64,000 bases of DNA from an uncultured Rubritalea sp. (GCA_937132085.1 CAKZNV010000119.1:18337-82336); one strand, 5' to 3'; shown: positions 51,615-61,835, numbered from the stretch's first letter. The notes: generated by a model from the sequence alone, not told the origin. A program made the numbers and translations.

Positions 51615-54600
51615 ATGCCCACTGAAAATAAATGTTCTTCTGACTCTTCTCTGAGCAAGAGACATTTACATAGAGGCTTCGCTCTTATCAGCTCAATCCT
51701 GTTTCTGGCTCTGCTCTTAATAATCGCTGTCGCCAGCGTAAGCATTTCATCTGTTTCAGTGAGGACTTCAGCTTATTCTAAATACCAAGCCAATGCAGAG
51801 GCGAATGCCAGAATGGCTCTTTGTATAGCTATCGCCGAACTCCAAAGACACACAGGTCGAGATCAAGTCATCACCACCAGAGCTGACCTTCTAGACTCTG
51901 AGACTCCAGTGCAGCACGGTAAATACACTCTGGCTTTCCAGACCCAGCCTGTAGAAGGCGATTACAATCATGATGAATACGGTAACGGAAATTTCATGCG
52001 AACGCACTCTGGCCTACCAGTAGTATTAGTTTCTGGAAATGAATCCTATGACCTAAATAAACTAACTTCATCAATTTACCCTAAAGGCTACACCAACCAA
52101 GACACCCCAGTGGACCATCGTTTTGTCACTCTTTCAGACAATCATTTAAACCCAGTCAAAGTGCCTAGAGTAGATATAGACCAAGCTGGGAGCTATGCCT
52201 ACTGGATCACAGGTGAGAACACCAAGGCTAGAGTCAATATCACTGATCGACATCTCGTGAAAAATAATGATTTAAAGCAAAACAGCTCAGGCACTACAGA
52301 ACGCTTCTACTCACTTGAGACACCCGCGTCTCCTGGTTTAGTCTGGGCAGGAAATGCAGCCAACAATAGCGAAGACTTCTTATTGAAACACGCTGAGACC
52401 TCAGCCCTGAACCAGCGGATATTCAGTTATGGCAGCATTTCACTGACGAGCAATGAGGACATTCACGCTGCGGCGCAACAACATGTTCACGATTTCACTA
52501 CTCATTCATACTCGGTGCTCTCCAATGCTAAACATGGAGGTTTGAAAAAGAATCTAACTGCCGCAGTGAATGCTTCTGATGACGAGTTTAGAAATCTAAT
52601 TCTCCACTTAGGCTCTGAGTCAGATAGAGCAGACCCAGTCTTTCTATTTAAGAATTACTCATTCCCAAACAAAAAGGACACCGTCGATTACCTAAACTAC
52701 CCCGGTGCTGTGTGGGAGCTATTTCGGAGCTACATAAGGCGTCCAGAGTTCGAACTTGAGCTAGAAGGGAAAACTCCCTCAGTCCTAGCCCACCTCGGAG
52801 GAAAAGCTCACAAGCTACCCCACTACTGGGAAACAGATAAGACTAGCAGTGATGGTCTTCGCTCTAGGTTGGTGCGTAGAACTCCAGTGCTACAGAGATT
52901 CCAAGTCGCCATAGATTATTCACTCGGCTACGAAGGTATCATCGATGAAGATGGAGATAAATGGCATGAGTTCTCCATGCGTCAGCACTTCATTCCTATG
53001 GTGAGCTATTGGAATCCCTATAATGTCACTCTGACTACGGCGGTAAATCATCATTATAGAATCTACAACAATCGAGACTATGGCACACATCAACACCACT
53101 CGACCTTCAAAGCTAACTTCGTAGGTAATCCTCAATGGAAAGTTTTTGCAATGGAGAAACTCTATGACCCAGTGACGTGGAGCGCTGTTAAAACGACTTC
53201 ATCACAATTTTACTACCCATTTCATCCCACTGGAGGAGTAAAAACCTCTAGGTATAACAAGACAAATTACGGACTACAGATTCGCCCCTTCACTATCGCT
53301 CCTGGTGAAACAGCGACCTTTACTCTCATCGGCAACAATAAAGCGCTCGACTACAAGAGTAAGAATTATCTAGAGAAGATCACCAATGTAGCAGATTCCG
53401 TAGGCTATTCATTCTATGTGAAGACAGCTAAGTTTAGGGTAAAAATACTCAATAATCTCACAGTAGAGGACGCCACACCAGAACTAGAACTACTCCGCTA
53501 CCCTAGTGCAGGTGGAGATAGGATGACCCGACTCATTGTTTCGAACTCAGCTACCTTCCAACAAACAAACCTGAATTTCGGCACAGTAACAGGAAGAGCT
53601 AAACTGGTATTCACCCCGACGATCATCAAAGACGATGAGAGGCTGCCCACCTCAGACGCTAATGGCACAGAAAGCCCCAAGTTTGCAGGAGTCGTGTTAC
53701 GTAAGCAGGTTGATTTTTCTCATTACTACCCCAAAGGAGCAAGCTGGGAAAAGCACACTACAGGCTTTGACACCAACCCGTATAACACGGCATTCAATGT
53801 CCTCTATAACCCCATCGCAGCTAGACAGAGCGCTTATGGACGCACCATCGGGGCTCCTGCATTTACATTCACGGCTCCATTCATGTATCTGTCTGGGGTC
53901 ATTGTCAGTCAGTCAGATTTCAATCTCATCTCTCCTCAAATGTCTGCTGATGGCAAAACCTACGTAGGCTATTCTGATACCATTGCGGGTGGCTCTACTA
54001 AGTCAGTCCAATATTCACTGCCTAGGTCCGAGAATAGGCTTACTAATATCGCCCAGCTCAATCAAATCAATCTCTCAAAATGGCTCAGTTCATATAATTC
54101 AAATCAGGATTTCGCCTCAGTGACAGACTCTCTTATGCAGAATAATGCTATCGGAAATTCATTCGCATCCCCACACATCCCACCTAACAGAACGTCCGTT
54201 CAAGGTTATGATAGCTCTTCCTACAAAGGTCAGGCTGACAGTGCATTCTCAGCTACGCACTACGATTCCTCATTTAACTACAACGAAGCACTCTGGGATC
54301 GGTATTTCATGACTGGTGAAAGAGCTGGTGAAATCACAGCTATAGATCAGCTCTCCACGATCCTACCAAATCAAAACCTCATTCCTAACACCGACGCCAA
54401 GCTCGACAAATATCTAGATCCGCACAAATCAGCTTCTCAGCTCATGTTAAAAGGAGGATTCAATGTCAACTCGACCTCAGTAGAAGCGTGGAAAGCCATC
54501 TTATCATCCACAGTCGGCCTACGCACCTCGGCCGCTGATTCACAAGCCAAAGACTTAGCTCCATTCCCTAAAGTCCAATACACCGACGCCACCCCCATCA

Positions 54601-55352
54601 CTACCCCACCCACAGATGTTACCGAAAAATCACTTTATGACGGCAGCTCCTACAGAGCACTAACAGAAACAGAAATTACAGAACTCGCTAATAACATCGT
54701 CGCCGAAAACAAACTCCGTGGTCCATACTACTCACTCTCTCAGTTTGTAAATAGAAGCCTCTCCCCGGACCACCATTACAGGCAAGCCGTGCTAGGCCAG
54801 ACTCTCACGCATGAGCAAATCAGCTACGAAGGAGCGCTGCAGTCAGCGATCAATCGCACAGGGATAAATGGAGCCCTTGACGAAGCTATAGCCAATTACC
54901 CAGCAGAAGTAATCGTCGATCACGAACTCTCTGCTAAAACAGGTAAAGGAGCTCAATACACAGATTACGAACGCGGTAAAATAAATCCAAATGCCCTAAA
55001 ATATCACCCCGGCTATGGCTACTCATCCACGCTCACCCAGGCTGACATTCTCAGCCGTATTGGCCATCTACTCACGGTGCGATCTGACACATTTAAAATC
55101 AGAGCCTACGGCGAATCAAAAGACTCTAATGGTAAAATAGTCGCCACAGCCTACTGCGAAGCCGTTGTCCAGAGAACACCTCAATGGGCTAACTCAAAAG
55201 ATGAGAGTGATACTCCTCCGAATCAATGGCAGCTAGAAGATCCTAATAATGGCCGATGGACTCCCAACCCAAAACTCAGCGAACTATCTAGAAAGCTTGG
55301 CAGACGCTATATCATCAAATCATTTCGCTGGTTAACGAAAGAGGAAATTTAA
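51615..55352 (+). CDS. Verru_Chthon cassette protein A-like, pilin-type N-terminus
   Basis: The 1245-residue protein begins with a prepilin-like segment: HRGFALISSILFLALLLIIAVASVSISSVSVRTSAYSKYQANAEANARMALCIAIAELQ in outline. It has a short basic leader, Gly-Phe at the cleavage point and a hydrophobic helix. The long remainder is of the kind seen in Verru_Chthon cassette A proteins, which occur in clusters with other pilin-like proteins in Verrucomicrobia. It would be exported by a type IV pilus or type II-like machine. The rest of the usual cassette is not in the window. A terminator and the att scar precede it. Confidence 0.72.
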   Translation: MPTENKCSSDSSLSKRHLHRGFALISSILFLALLLIIAVASVSISSVSVRTSAYSKYQANAEANARMALCIAIAELQRHTGRDQVITTRADLLDSETPVQHGKYTLAFQTQPVEGDYNHDEYGNGNFMRTHSGLPVVLVSGNESYDLNKLTSSIYPKGYTNQDTPVDHRFVTLSDNHLNPVKVPRVDIDQAGSYAYWITGENTKARVNITDRHLVKNNDLKQNSSGTTERFYSLETPASPGLVWAGNAANNSEDFLLKHAETSALNQRIFSYGSISLTSNEDIHAAAQQHVHDFTTHSYSVLSNAKHGGLKKNLTAAVNASDDEFRNLILHLGSESDRADPVFLFKNYSFPNKKDTVDYLNYPGAVWELFRSYIRRPEFELELEGKTPSVLAHLGGKAHKLPHYWETDKTSSDGLRSRLVRRTPVLQRFQVAIDYSLGYEGIIDEDGDKWHEFSMRQHFIPMVSYWNPYNVTLTTAVNHHYRIYNNRDYGTHQHHSTFKANFVGNPQWKVFAMEKLYDPVTWSAVKTTSSQFYYPFHPTGGVKTSRYNKTNYGLQIRPFTIAPGETATFTLIGNNKALDYKSKNYLEKITNVADSVGYSFYVKTAKFRVKILNNLTVEDATPELELLRYPSAGGDRMTRLIVSNSATFQQTNLNFGTVTGRAKLVFTPTIIKDDERLPTSDANGTESPKFAGVVLRKQVDFSHYYPKGASWEKHTTGFDTNPYNTAFNVLYNPIAARQSAYGRTIGAPAFTFTAPFMYLSGVIVSQSDFNLISPQMSADGKTYVGYSDTIAGGSTKSVQYSLPRSENRLTNIAQLNQINLSKWLSSYNSNQDFASVTDSLMQNNAIGNSFASPHIPPNRTSVQGYDSSSYKGQADSAFSATHYDSSFNYNEALWDRYFMTGERAGEITAIDQLSTILPNQNLIPNTDAKLDKYLDPHKSASQLMLKGGFNVNSTSVEAWKAILSSTVGLRTSAADSQAKDLAPFPKVQYTDATPITTPPTDVTEKSLYDGSSYRALTETEITELANNIVAENKLRGPYYSLSQFVNRSLSPDHHYRQAVLGQTLTHEQISYEGALQSAINRTGINGALDEAIANYPAEVIVDHELSAKTGKGAQYTDYERGKINPNALKYHPGYGYSSTLTQADILSRIGHLLTVRSDTFKIRAYGESKDSNGKIVATAYCEAVVQRTPQWANSKDESDTPPNQWQLEDPNNGRWTPNPKLSELSRKLGRRYIIKSFRWLTKEEI

Positions 55353-55354
55353 AC

Positions 55355-56083
55355 CTATAAACCAGTAAAGAACTTCATCTTTACTGGCCCACCTTTCTTT
55401 TCTTGGTAGAGAATACAGGCTGACTTTGATTCATGATTAATAGAATATCCTTTCGATTCAACAACCTGCCACTCTTTATCCCCTTTCGCTTTAGTATGCA
55501 TCTCGATGTGCACCCCTGCTGCTTTAGCGTCTTTCAGCAATAGTGACTTCATCGCATTTGGCTGCAACGCCAGTTTCCGCTTTGCATCAAGCACCAAGCC
55601 TAATTTGAGGTTCGTGTAATTCACAAAAAGCACTCTCCCTTTTTTCAAATGGCTCTTATCATGAGGAATTAGAATAGGCTTAAATACAGGATCTTTCGCT
55701 GTTCCAGATGTTCTAAGAAGAACCAAATACTTACCTGATTTAGGAAGCCTGAATTTACAAAGCTCTACTAAAGGAACGTCCTCTGCCCCCTTTTTATAAA
55801 GCACGCATTCCTCTCCACCTTTGTAAGTCACCTCACCAGTTCTCCTGCCCTGTCGATAACTTACCTCAGTCAACTTCTCCCCATTTTTAAGAAAGAAGCT
55901 CCCCTGATAACGCTCCTTCTTTTTAGCAACTCCAGCACCAGTTGTTTGCATCCCCTGCGGAGAACTCTGCACCCATAGATTAAATCGTAGCCGTGCCTCT
56001 ACCTCAGTATCCTTCTCTTGCGCATCCACACGAAACGCCACTGTGAAAAACAGTATAAGACACATCGCTACTTTAATAGGCAT
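55355..56083 (-). CDS. Secreted hypothetical protein
   Basis: The 242-residue product has a signal peptide (MPIKVAMCLILFFTVAFRVDAQEK) and a beta-rich body with YQGSFFLKNGEKLTEVSYRQGRRTGEVTYKG and VLFVNYTNLKLGLVLDAKRKLALQPN. The latter is typical of short periplasmic proteins in Verrucomicrobia of unknown role. It is convergent with the cassette gene, with only 2 bp between the stops. Confidence 0.65.
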   Translation of the reverse strand: MPIKVAMCLILFFTVAFRVDAQEKDTEVEARLRFNLWVQSSPQGMQTTGAGVAKKKERYQGSFFLKNGEKLTEVSYRQGRRTGEVTYKGGEECVLYKKGAEDVPLVELCKFRLPKSGKYLVLLRTSGTAKDPVFKPILIPHDKSHLKKGRVLFVNYTNLKLGLVLDAKRKLALQPNAMKSLLLKDAKAAGVHIEMHTKAKGDKEWQVVESKGYSINHESKSACILYQEKKGGPVKMKFFTGL

Positions 56084-56138
56084 CTACAAGTTATAGCACG
56101 AGCAACCTAAGCTAGAAATCTTTAATTCTGCTCCACCT

Positions 56139-57260
56139 CTAGGAGGCTGAGAAACAAGCCGCAATCATTCTGCTGCTCTTCTCACCAGGCAGCACAGAGA
56201 GGTCCATCTGGTTCATCGTGTAAGCAAATGAAAGTCCACTCTCAGGATCACCCAGCGCATGGCTACCACCAGCTCCCGGATGGCCAAATGCTGATAGAGA
56301 TTCACCATAGTGCTTTCTCAACTTCTGCCCCTGTTCATCCAACGGATCTTTTTGGAATCCACAGCTAAAATGCGTAGGAGTCATCAGCACCTTGTCATCG
56401 CCCATCGACTGACTTTGCCGCATCCATTCCATCACATCTTCTGAGAAGAACTCTATATTCCCGATACAGGCTTGATAAAACTTCGCCAATGCGGACGCCG
56501 TAGCTACACCACCCATCGCAGGCAATCCAGACTGCCATGCTTGTGGCGTATTCATCTCATGCACAGCATGCAGCCCCTTAGGCGAGCTGAACGCTCTCTT
56601 CACTAATGAACCCGGCTGGTTGAATTCCTTATAAAACCCGCTATCTAGCTCGGACTTATCCATCTTCCCCGGATACAGCTTGGCCACTCTACTAAACTCA
56701 GAATCAGGCAATCCGATAAATAGATCGATCCCTAACACCTGAGCGATCTCCTTATGCCAAATTTCGCCCAGCGTATCACCACTCAGCAACCTAACACATT
56801 GATCTAACAGAAAACCATACGTTCTAGGATGATAGCCATGACCATCACCTAAATCCCAGCTAGGTTCCTGCGCTTCTACCGCAGAAATAACTGCATCAAA
56901 ATCATACACAGACGCCGCTTGATCCAGCCCCGAAAGTCCACATTGGTGAGACATCATTTCCTCAAAGCTAGCCGAGTCATTAGGAAAGTCAGACCAAACT
57001 TGCACCACTCTGCTCTCAGGAGTTAGTCCATTTTTCTCAAGCTCTCTAAGCAGCACTGCCGAAGCTGGCCCCTTAGTCGCTGAATAAACTGGCACTAATG
57101 TTTCGCTAGTCCAAGCTCGCTGCTTTTCCTTCTCACACCATCCGTGAGCTAGGTTTAAAATCTCCTCACCGTGCTGCCAGACACTAACTGATGCGCCAAG
57201 CTCACCATGACTAATAAAATTATTCTCAAAACACGCGATTACCTTTTCTAGATCAGCCAT
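56139..57260 (-). CDS. Serine hydrolase of the beta-lactamase/EstB family
   Basis: The 373-residue protein has the SxxK motif SATK (Ser60-Lys63) in LVPVYSATKGPASAVLL, a Tyr-containing motif in YHPRTYGFLLDQ near 145 and the C-terminal FGHPGAGGSHALGDPESGLSFAYTMN. The family comprises esterases and class C beta-lactamase-like enzymes. No signal peptide is present, which favours a cytosolic esterase over a periplasmic lactamase. It follows the dynamin-like gene by 9 bp. Confidence 0.88.
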   Translation of the reverse strand: MADLEKVIACFENNFISHGELGASVSVWQHGEEILNLAHGWCEKEKQRAWTSETLVPVYSATKGPASAVLLRELEKNGLTPESRVVQVWSDFPNDSASFEEMMSHQCGLSGLDQAASVYDFDAVISAVEAQEPSWDLGDGHGYHPRTYGFLLDQCVRLLSGDTLGEIWHKEIAQVLGIDLFIGLPDSEFSRVAKLYPGKMDKSELDSGFYKEFNQPGSLVKRAFSSPKGLHAVHEMNTPQAWQSGLPAMGGVATASALAKFYQACIGNIEFFSEDVMEWMRQSQSMGDDKVLMTPTHFSCGFQKDPLDEQGQKLRKHYGESLSAFGHPGAGGSHALGDPESGLSFAYTMNQMDLSVLPGEKSSRMIAACFSAS

Positions 57261-57269
57261 AATTTTTTA

Positions 57270-58973
57270 TTAGATGTCTTGGTGAATCGCTCTGTGCTGC
57301 AGGAATAAGTCATGCCAGCGTTCGTTCAGCGGCTCAATGCTTTCCTCGCTATTGACGATGTAGCGTCTCAGGTTTTCAAACATGCTCGTGTAACCAGAAT
57401 AGAACTCTCTAATCTCATCCTCATAAGTTCCCTGAATCATATCTGCCAGCTCATAGCGGACATTGTAAACCGACTCACTATAGACAGCCAGTAGCGACTT
57501 ACGTGTCTTATACCCATAGCCTAGCATCACGGCAAAAACCACACCAGCTAGCCCCATAAAGATCCACGGCAAAAACGAAATCGCCTCAATGTCAGCATAG
57601 CCAATGATCCCTGCGATACTCACAAAACTAAGTAACCACATCACCATCTTCTTCAGAGCACGCTGCCTCGTCACCATCATTCTATCTAACAGACGCCTTA
57701 GCTTCAGCATCACCATCGCATGCTTCATCTTCTTCTGCATCTTCTCAGCAAAGATATCCACCTTCTCTTCGAACACACTATTATCAAAGCTCACCACATC
57801 CACAGCCATCCTCTTCTGCAGATCATCTTTCATCCCACTCCACTGACGCTCACACTTAGCCAGTATGCCAAAGGCAACTTCCTGACTGCGTTCATAGGTC
57901 GCCTCACTCACCTCTTCTTGTAAATTTTTCTCAATACTCAGAGCTCCATCACCTCGGTTAAAAATCGAGATCAATGTAGCCAATAAACTATTCTTACGCT
58001 TCGCAAAGTTCACTGAATAGTCAGCACAATCGCAAACCACATTGGCAATATGCTCCACATTCTCTCTAGAGTTCTGCACCTCGTGCTCACGGCTCCTCTC
58101 CACCTCAGTTTCCACTAACTGAAGCGATCTGATATCAGACCTCAGTCCGCTGATCTTTTCTTGAATCGTTGTCTCTACTCGGTTCACCACCTTGAGCATT
58201 CTCTGACTTATCCACAGCAGAGCCTCTCTACGTTCCTCGCCACTATTGAGCGCAGTATCGAGCGCTGTCTCACAGTCTTTAAATCCTGAATTAAGCCATA
58301 GCCTTCCGTCACGCTTGCCTTCTCCCCAGGACTTGATCCCCTTTTCAGCCGAGACACAATGCATCGGCAGAGCATGTCCTACTCGTTGGATTGATAGCGA
58401 TGTCAGATGTCCTAACAGAACCTCAATATCCTTCTTTTTAAGTAAATCAACTTTCTGTAAAATCACTGATGATCGCTTGCCTAACAGCTCCCTCATTTCA
58501 GTCACCAAATCCCAAGATTTAGCAGCCCAAGGGTTCTCAGAAGACATCACCCAGAACACATGGTCTGACTCACTAAGTAGCGTTTTCATTCGCTCCCGCT
58601 CATCACCAGTAAGCTTACTCACCGCTCCAGTGTCTATTACTTCGAGACCACCATGTTCAGCCAGCGCTCGCACTTGCTGGTATTCAACATGGCTGCTCGG
58701 ACTCTCGCCCCACAGCACACCCGCTCCATACACATGGATAGCCTTCTCGCTTTCAGAATTCAACTCTAGCCCCAGAAGGGCGTGTAGGAAACTCGTTTTA
58801 CCCGAGCCCTTTTCACCACAGACAGCAATACGCAGCGGAGACGCTAAAATCTCAGCAACACCTTCATGCGTCAATTCTTCCGCACTAGAGTTCGTCTCTA
58901 ATGCTAGTGCTTTTGCCGTTGTTACAGCGTCTGCTAGACTATCTCTAGTCTCTAAATAGCGCTGTCCCAGCAT
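57270..58973 (-). CDS. Dynamin-like GTPase with two transmembrane helices
   Basis: The 567-residue protein has a P-loop GEKGSGKTSFLHALLG (53-68), a G3-like VIDTGAVSKLTGDERERM, and a G4-like VILQKVDLL. Long helices and a paired TM region follow (about 440-480, WLLSFVSIAGIIGYADIEAISFLPWIFMGLAGVVFAVML). This is the bacterial dynamin-like form, which may remodel or fuse membranes. ATG 58973 is chosen; an in-frame TTG lies 6 bp upstream. It is co-oriented and near-contiguous with the hydrolase gene. Confidence 0.78.
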   Translation of the reverse strand: MLGQRYLETRDSLADAVTTAKALALETNSSAEELTHEGVAEILASPLRIAVCGEKGSGKTSFLHALLGLELNSESEKAIHVYGAGVLWGESPSSHVEYQQVRALAEHGGLEVIDTGAVSKLTGDERERMKTLLSESDHVFWVMSSENPWAAKSWDLVTEMRELLGKRSSVILQKVDLLKKKDIEVLLGHLTSLSIQRVGHALPMHCVSAEKGIKSWGEGKRDGRLWLNSGFKDCETALDTALNSGEERREALLWISQRMLKVVNRVETTIQEKISGLRSDIRSLQLVETEVERSREHEVQNSRENVEHIANVVCDCADYSVNFAKRKNSLLATLISIFNRGDGALSIEKNLQEEVSEATYERSQEVAFGILAKCERQWSGMKDDLQKRMAVDVVSFDNSVFEEKVDIFAEKMQKKMKHAMVMLKLRRLLDRMMVTRQRALKKMVMWLLSFVSIAGIIGYADIEAISFLPWIFMGLAGVVFAVMLGYGYKTRKSLLAVYSESVYNVRYELADMIQGTYEDEIREFYSGYTSMFENLRRYIVNSEESIEPLNERWHDLFLQHRAIHQDI

Positions 58974-59000
58974 CTGCAATTTGTTACGATAGTCTATGTC

Positions 59001-59828
59001 TTACTTCGACAGAGCAATAAGCTGTGAAACTGTCACAAACTTATACCCTTTGCGTAATAGAGCGTCCACAGTAGAAGGCACAGCGTCTACAGATGACGAA
59101 TGCAGATCGTGAAGTAGAACGATTGATCCAGCTTTAGTCTTAGAAACGATTCTATTTCTAATCACACTCAGACCAGGCTTCTTCCAGTCTTGAGGATCTA
59201 CGTCCCAGAGGATCGTTGGATAACCAAATTCGTTGAAAATCATGTTTCTCTGTCTAGTCAACAGAGCTCCATAAGGAGGACGCATCGTGCGTGGCTTCAC
59301 ACCAGTCGCTGCGATGATAGCATTCTCAGTGCGTTTAAGCTCAGAACGAACCATTGAATCACTCATGTTAGTCAATTTCCCGTGAGTCCATGTGTGGTTA
59401 CCCACCTCATGACCTTCAGCCACCATGCGGCGCATCAGTGTAGGGTTATTCTTCACTCTTGGCCCTAGCACGTAAAATGTTGCCTTGATATTTCTCTTCT
59501 TCAGCATGTTAAGCACACGAGTCGTATTCGAGGTCACAGGACCATCATCGAATGTCAGAGCAATGTATTTGCCAGCTGATGTGCCACGGCTCCAACTCAC
59601 CTTAGAGTTCCCAGAGTGATTTGATGAAAGCGCTCCCACACTATTTCTAGGAGTCGCTCTCTTGATAGTAGGCGCTACATAAGTATTATTCTTAGCTACT
59701 TTCACAGTCTGTGGCACAGGAGTGATTACTGGCTCAGGAGAGCTCCCCGCCTTCTTCATGATAGCGCAGCTACTCAGCATGACCGAGCCGCACAGAGCGA
59801 TTACTACTTTGTTTAAAATTGATTTCAT
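59001..59828 (-). CDS. Polysaccharide deacetylase lipoprotein (NodB homology)
   Basis: The 275-residue protein has a lipoprotein signal (MKSILNKVVIALCGSVMLSSC, Cys21) and a full NodB domain: ALTFDDGPVTSN (motif 1), HEVGNHTWTH (metal His pair), RPPYGA (motif 3), WDVDPQDW (motif 4) and IVLLHDLHSS (motif 5). Such enzymes deacetylate peptidoglycan or other N-acetylated glycans at the cell surface. All catalytic motifs look intact. Confidence 0.92.
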   Translation of the reverse strand: MKSILNKVVIALCGSVMLSSCAIMKKAGSSPEPVITPVPQTVKVAKNNTYVAPTIKRATPRNSVGALSSNHSGNSKVSWSRGTSAGKYIALTFDDGPVTSNTTRVLNMLKKRNIKATFYVLGPRVKNNPTLMRRMVAEGHEVGNHTWTHGKLTNMSDSMVRSELKRTENAIIAATGVKPRTMRPPYGALLTRQRNMIFNEFGYPTILWDVDPQDWKKPGLSVIRNRIVSKTKAGSIVLLHDLHSSSVDAVPSTVDALLRKGYKFVTVSQLIALSK

Positions 59829-60153
59829 TATGTTGTTTTTTTAAAGGTCAGCCTGATTGATGTCACGCTTAAACTTAATACATGTAGTCAGGGAATCTAC
59901 ACTAGCCGGACTATGCCTGCGGCGCCCTACAGAATTAACACAATTATTCAAAATTTTGCGAATTCAACGAAGCGATTTTATCTTGAATGGCTATAAGCTC
60001 ACCAATTTAGTCATTTACAGAAACTATTTGATTAACCAATTCTGTCTATTCTGAGAAATTCTGTTAATTCTGTTAATTCTGTATAAAAAAACTAGTGTGA
60101 ATTCCCTGAACATGCAGTGATCCTACTCGCTAAGATGAGCATGTTTTAGGCCT
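59829..60153. other. 325-bp intergenic region with ATTCTG repeats
   Basis: No gene is supported. A short ORF (59857-60054) has no coding character. The region holds five copies of ATTCTG at 60039, 60048, 60058, 60067 and 60076, a 9-10-bp spacing close to one helical turn. It ends in A-rich sequence before the 3' end of the fmdB-like gene. Confidence 0.6.
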
Positions 60154-60396
60154 TTATTCTTTAGCCTTAGAGCTAGCTGAATCTTTCTTCGCTGCATCAG
60201 TATATGATTTACTACGAGAGTCAGTTTCATAAAACCCTGTCCCCTTGAAGATCACACCCGCACCAGCTCCGAGCAAACGCTTCACAGTTCCATCACATCC
60301 CTCAGCAGGACAGTCAGTCAGCTTGTCATCAGACATCTTCTGAAACACTTCAAAAACATGCTCACAGCTCTCGCATCGATAATCATAATTTGGCAT
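60154..60396 (-). CDS. FmdB-family zinc-ribbon protein
   Basis: The 80-residue protein starts at ATG 60396 (MPNYDYRCESCEHVFEVFQKMSDDKLTDCP), with the paired CxxC and C...C of the FmdB/CxxC_CxxC_SSSS zinc ribbon and an Ala/Ser/Lys-rich tail. Such small regulators are common near unrelated genes, and their role is poorly known. A longer start at 60423 adds an unlikely leader. Confidence 0.88.
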   Translation of the reverse strand: MPNYDYRCESCEHVFEVFQKMSDDKLTDCPAEGCDGTVKRLLGAGAGVIFKGTGFYETDSRSKSYTDAAKKDSASSKAKE

Positions 60397-60449
60397 ACAC
60401 CCACCTACTACTTCTAGCCCCACTCAGCAAGCATTCTCTCGTAACAAAA

Positions 60450-61373
60450 TCAGTCCACTACACGATCCATTTCAGCTCCGAAGCCCTCTATCTCCACATG
60501 ATCAGTGTAGCACTTAACGACCGCATAGGACGTTTCCTTTTCAGTCTCTACCATCCCCTTAAAGTTAACATAGTGAGTGCCATTTCTTTTAGCGTAGTTC
60601 CCTTTATGGTTGTGGCCATTCATATAGACAGCCACATGATCATATTCATCTATCATCTTAACCACGGCCTCTGCATTCCATAAATTATGAGCATCAGCTT
60701 CCGGCATCACTGGGTAATGATTACAAATAATCACCTTCTCACGAGCAAGCTTTGCAGCATCCAGCTCCCCCTTGAGCCACGCTAACTGCACAACACTTAT
60801 ACCACCGTTCCATGGCTGCGCTTGCACCACTTTCTCAGAACGCAACCTTTGAAGCTCTCCATCACTCTCCTTCTTTAAAATTGATCCCTCAGGATAGCGA
60901 AACACACTCATCTCGGTTCCATCTAGATACACAAATCTCCAGCCATTCCTCACCTCACTGTAATAAGCTTTATCCATTCCCATCGCCTTCATCACCTTGC
61001 CCTTATCCTTATCAGCCACATCGAAATCATGATTCCCGAGCACCAAACGATGCGGGACTTTCAGCTTCTCATAAACTGGCATAATCTGAGCAAAACTCTT
61101 AAAATCCTGATCGATCACATCACCTAATGTCATCACAAAATCTAATTCATGCTGACCTAACTCAGTCAATGCAGACTTAAGCTTCCCTAGACTCTTTCTA
61201 TAAAAACGACTCCCCTTAGTATCTTTATCCGCAAACTGAGGGTCGGCAATAACTCCAAAGCTCACCATCGCCTGCTCTGAACTTCCCTCATCAACAGCAG
61301 CCTCGCTTCTACTAGCGCTCCCCACCACAAACGGCAAAGGAATCACCAAGCGCACAAAATCACGTCTTCTCAT
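60450..61373 (-). CDS. Secreted metallophosphoesterase (calcineurin-like)
   Basis: The 307-residue protein begins with a Tat-like signal (MRRRDFVRLVIPLPFVVGSA). It has the calcineurin-type motifs: FGVIADPQFAD, TLGDVIDQ, VLGNHDFD, CNHYPVMPEA and MNGHNHKGNY. The ADPQFAD form resembles Mn-dependent ADP-ribose/CDP-alcohol diphosphatases. The start is placed at ATG 61373 because the twin-arginine motif begins there; in-frame starts further up would bury it. Confidence 0.85.
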   Translation of the reverse strand: MRRRDFVRLVIPLPFVVGSASRSEAAVDEGSSEQAMVSFGVIADPQFADKDTKGSRFYRKSLGKLKSALTELGQHELDFVMTLGDVIDQDFKSFAQIMPVYEKLKVPHRLVLGNHDFDVADKDKGKVMKAMGMDKAYYSEVRNGWRFVYLDGTEMSVFRYPEGSILKKESDGELQRLRSEKVVQAQPWNGGISVVQLAWLKGELDAAKLAREKVIICNHYPVMPEADAHNLWNAEAVVKMIDEYDHVAVYMNGHNHKGNYAKRNGTHYVNFKGMVETEKETSYAVVKCYTDHVEIEGFGAEMDRVVD

Positions 61374-61433
61374 GCAAATCATTACATCGTCTAAAACCCT
61401 TGAACGCACGCAAAAAAGAATTAACCTAAACCC

Positions 61434-61835
61434 ATCAAAACTACAAAAATCACCACCATCCTCATTACCGCTCTTCTCAGCTTCCTATTATTTAGCTGTG
61501 AAAAGAAGCCAAGCTCAGCAGAAACTAAACAGATCTCAGAAACTCTAGATAACTTTAGTAAATCTCTAGGAAAACGCTCAGTAAACCATCATCACCGAGA
61601 AGCCCTCTTCACATCTGGAGGCGTATTCAGTATCAGCACTCGAGAAGCAAGCAAAGATTCAGAAGGCAGACCATTCTTCGAAGGGAAATCCCGCACCAAA
61701 GGCTACTTTATCGCTCCTCAATTCAAATGGGTTGATACAATAGAACAAGCCAAACAAGAAATCACTAAAGGCATCATCAATAAAAGCGGCTACCCGATAG
61801 AGATGTTTTACTCTGAGGATAATTCAAAAGAATAA
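61434..61835 (+). CDS. Probable lipoprotein with non-standard (AUC) start
   Basis: An open frame follows an in-frame TAA at 61422. Its only sensible initiation point is ATC at 61434, read as (M)KTTKITTILITALLSFLLFSC, a clear lipoprotein signal with Cys22. The 133-residue product continues to TAA at 61833-61835 without ATG, GTG or TTG in the first part of the frame. Either AUC is used as a start, as in rare known cases, or the start codon has mutated. The next gene begins in its stop (TAATG). Function unknown. Confidence 0.5.
   Translation: MKTTKITTILITALLSFLLFSCEKKPSSAETKQISETLDNFSKSLGKRSVNHHHREALFTSGGVFSISTREASKDSEGRPFFEGKSRTKGYFIAPQFKWVDTIEQAKQEITKGIINKSGYPIEMFYSEDNSKE

Noticed and set aside
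59857..60054. 65-codon ORF upstream of the deacetylase gene
   Set aside because: Composition and lack of a start signal show no coding character; it lies in an A/T-rich spacer.
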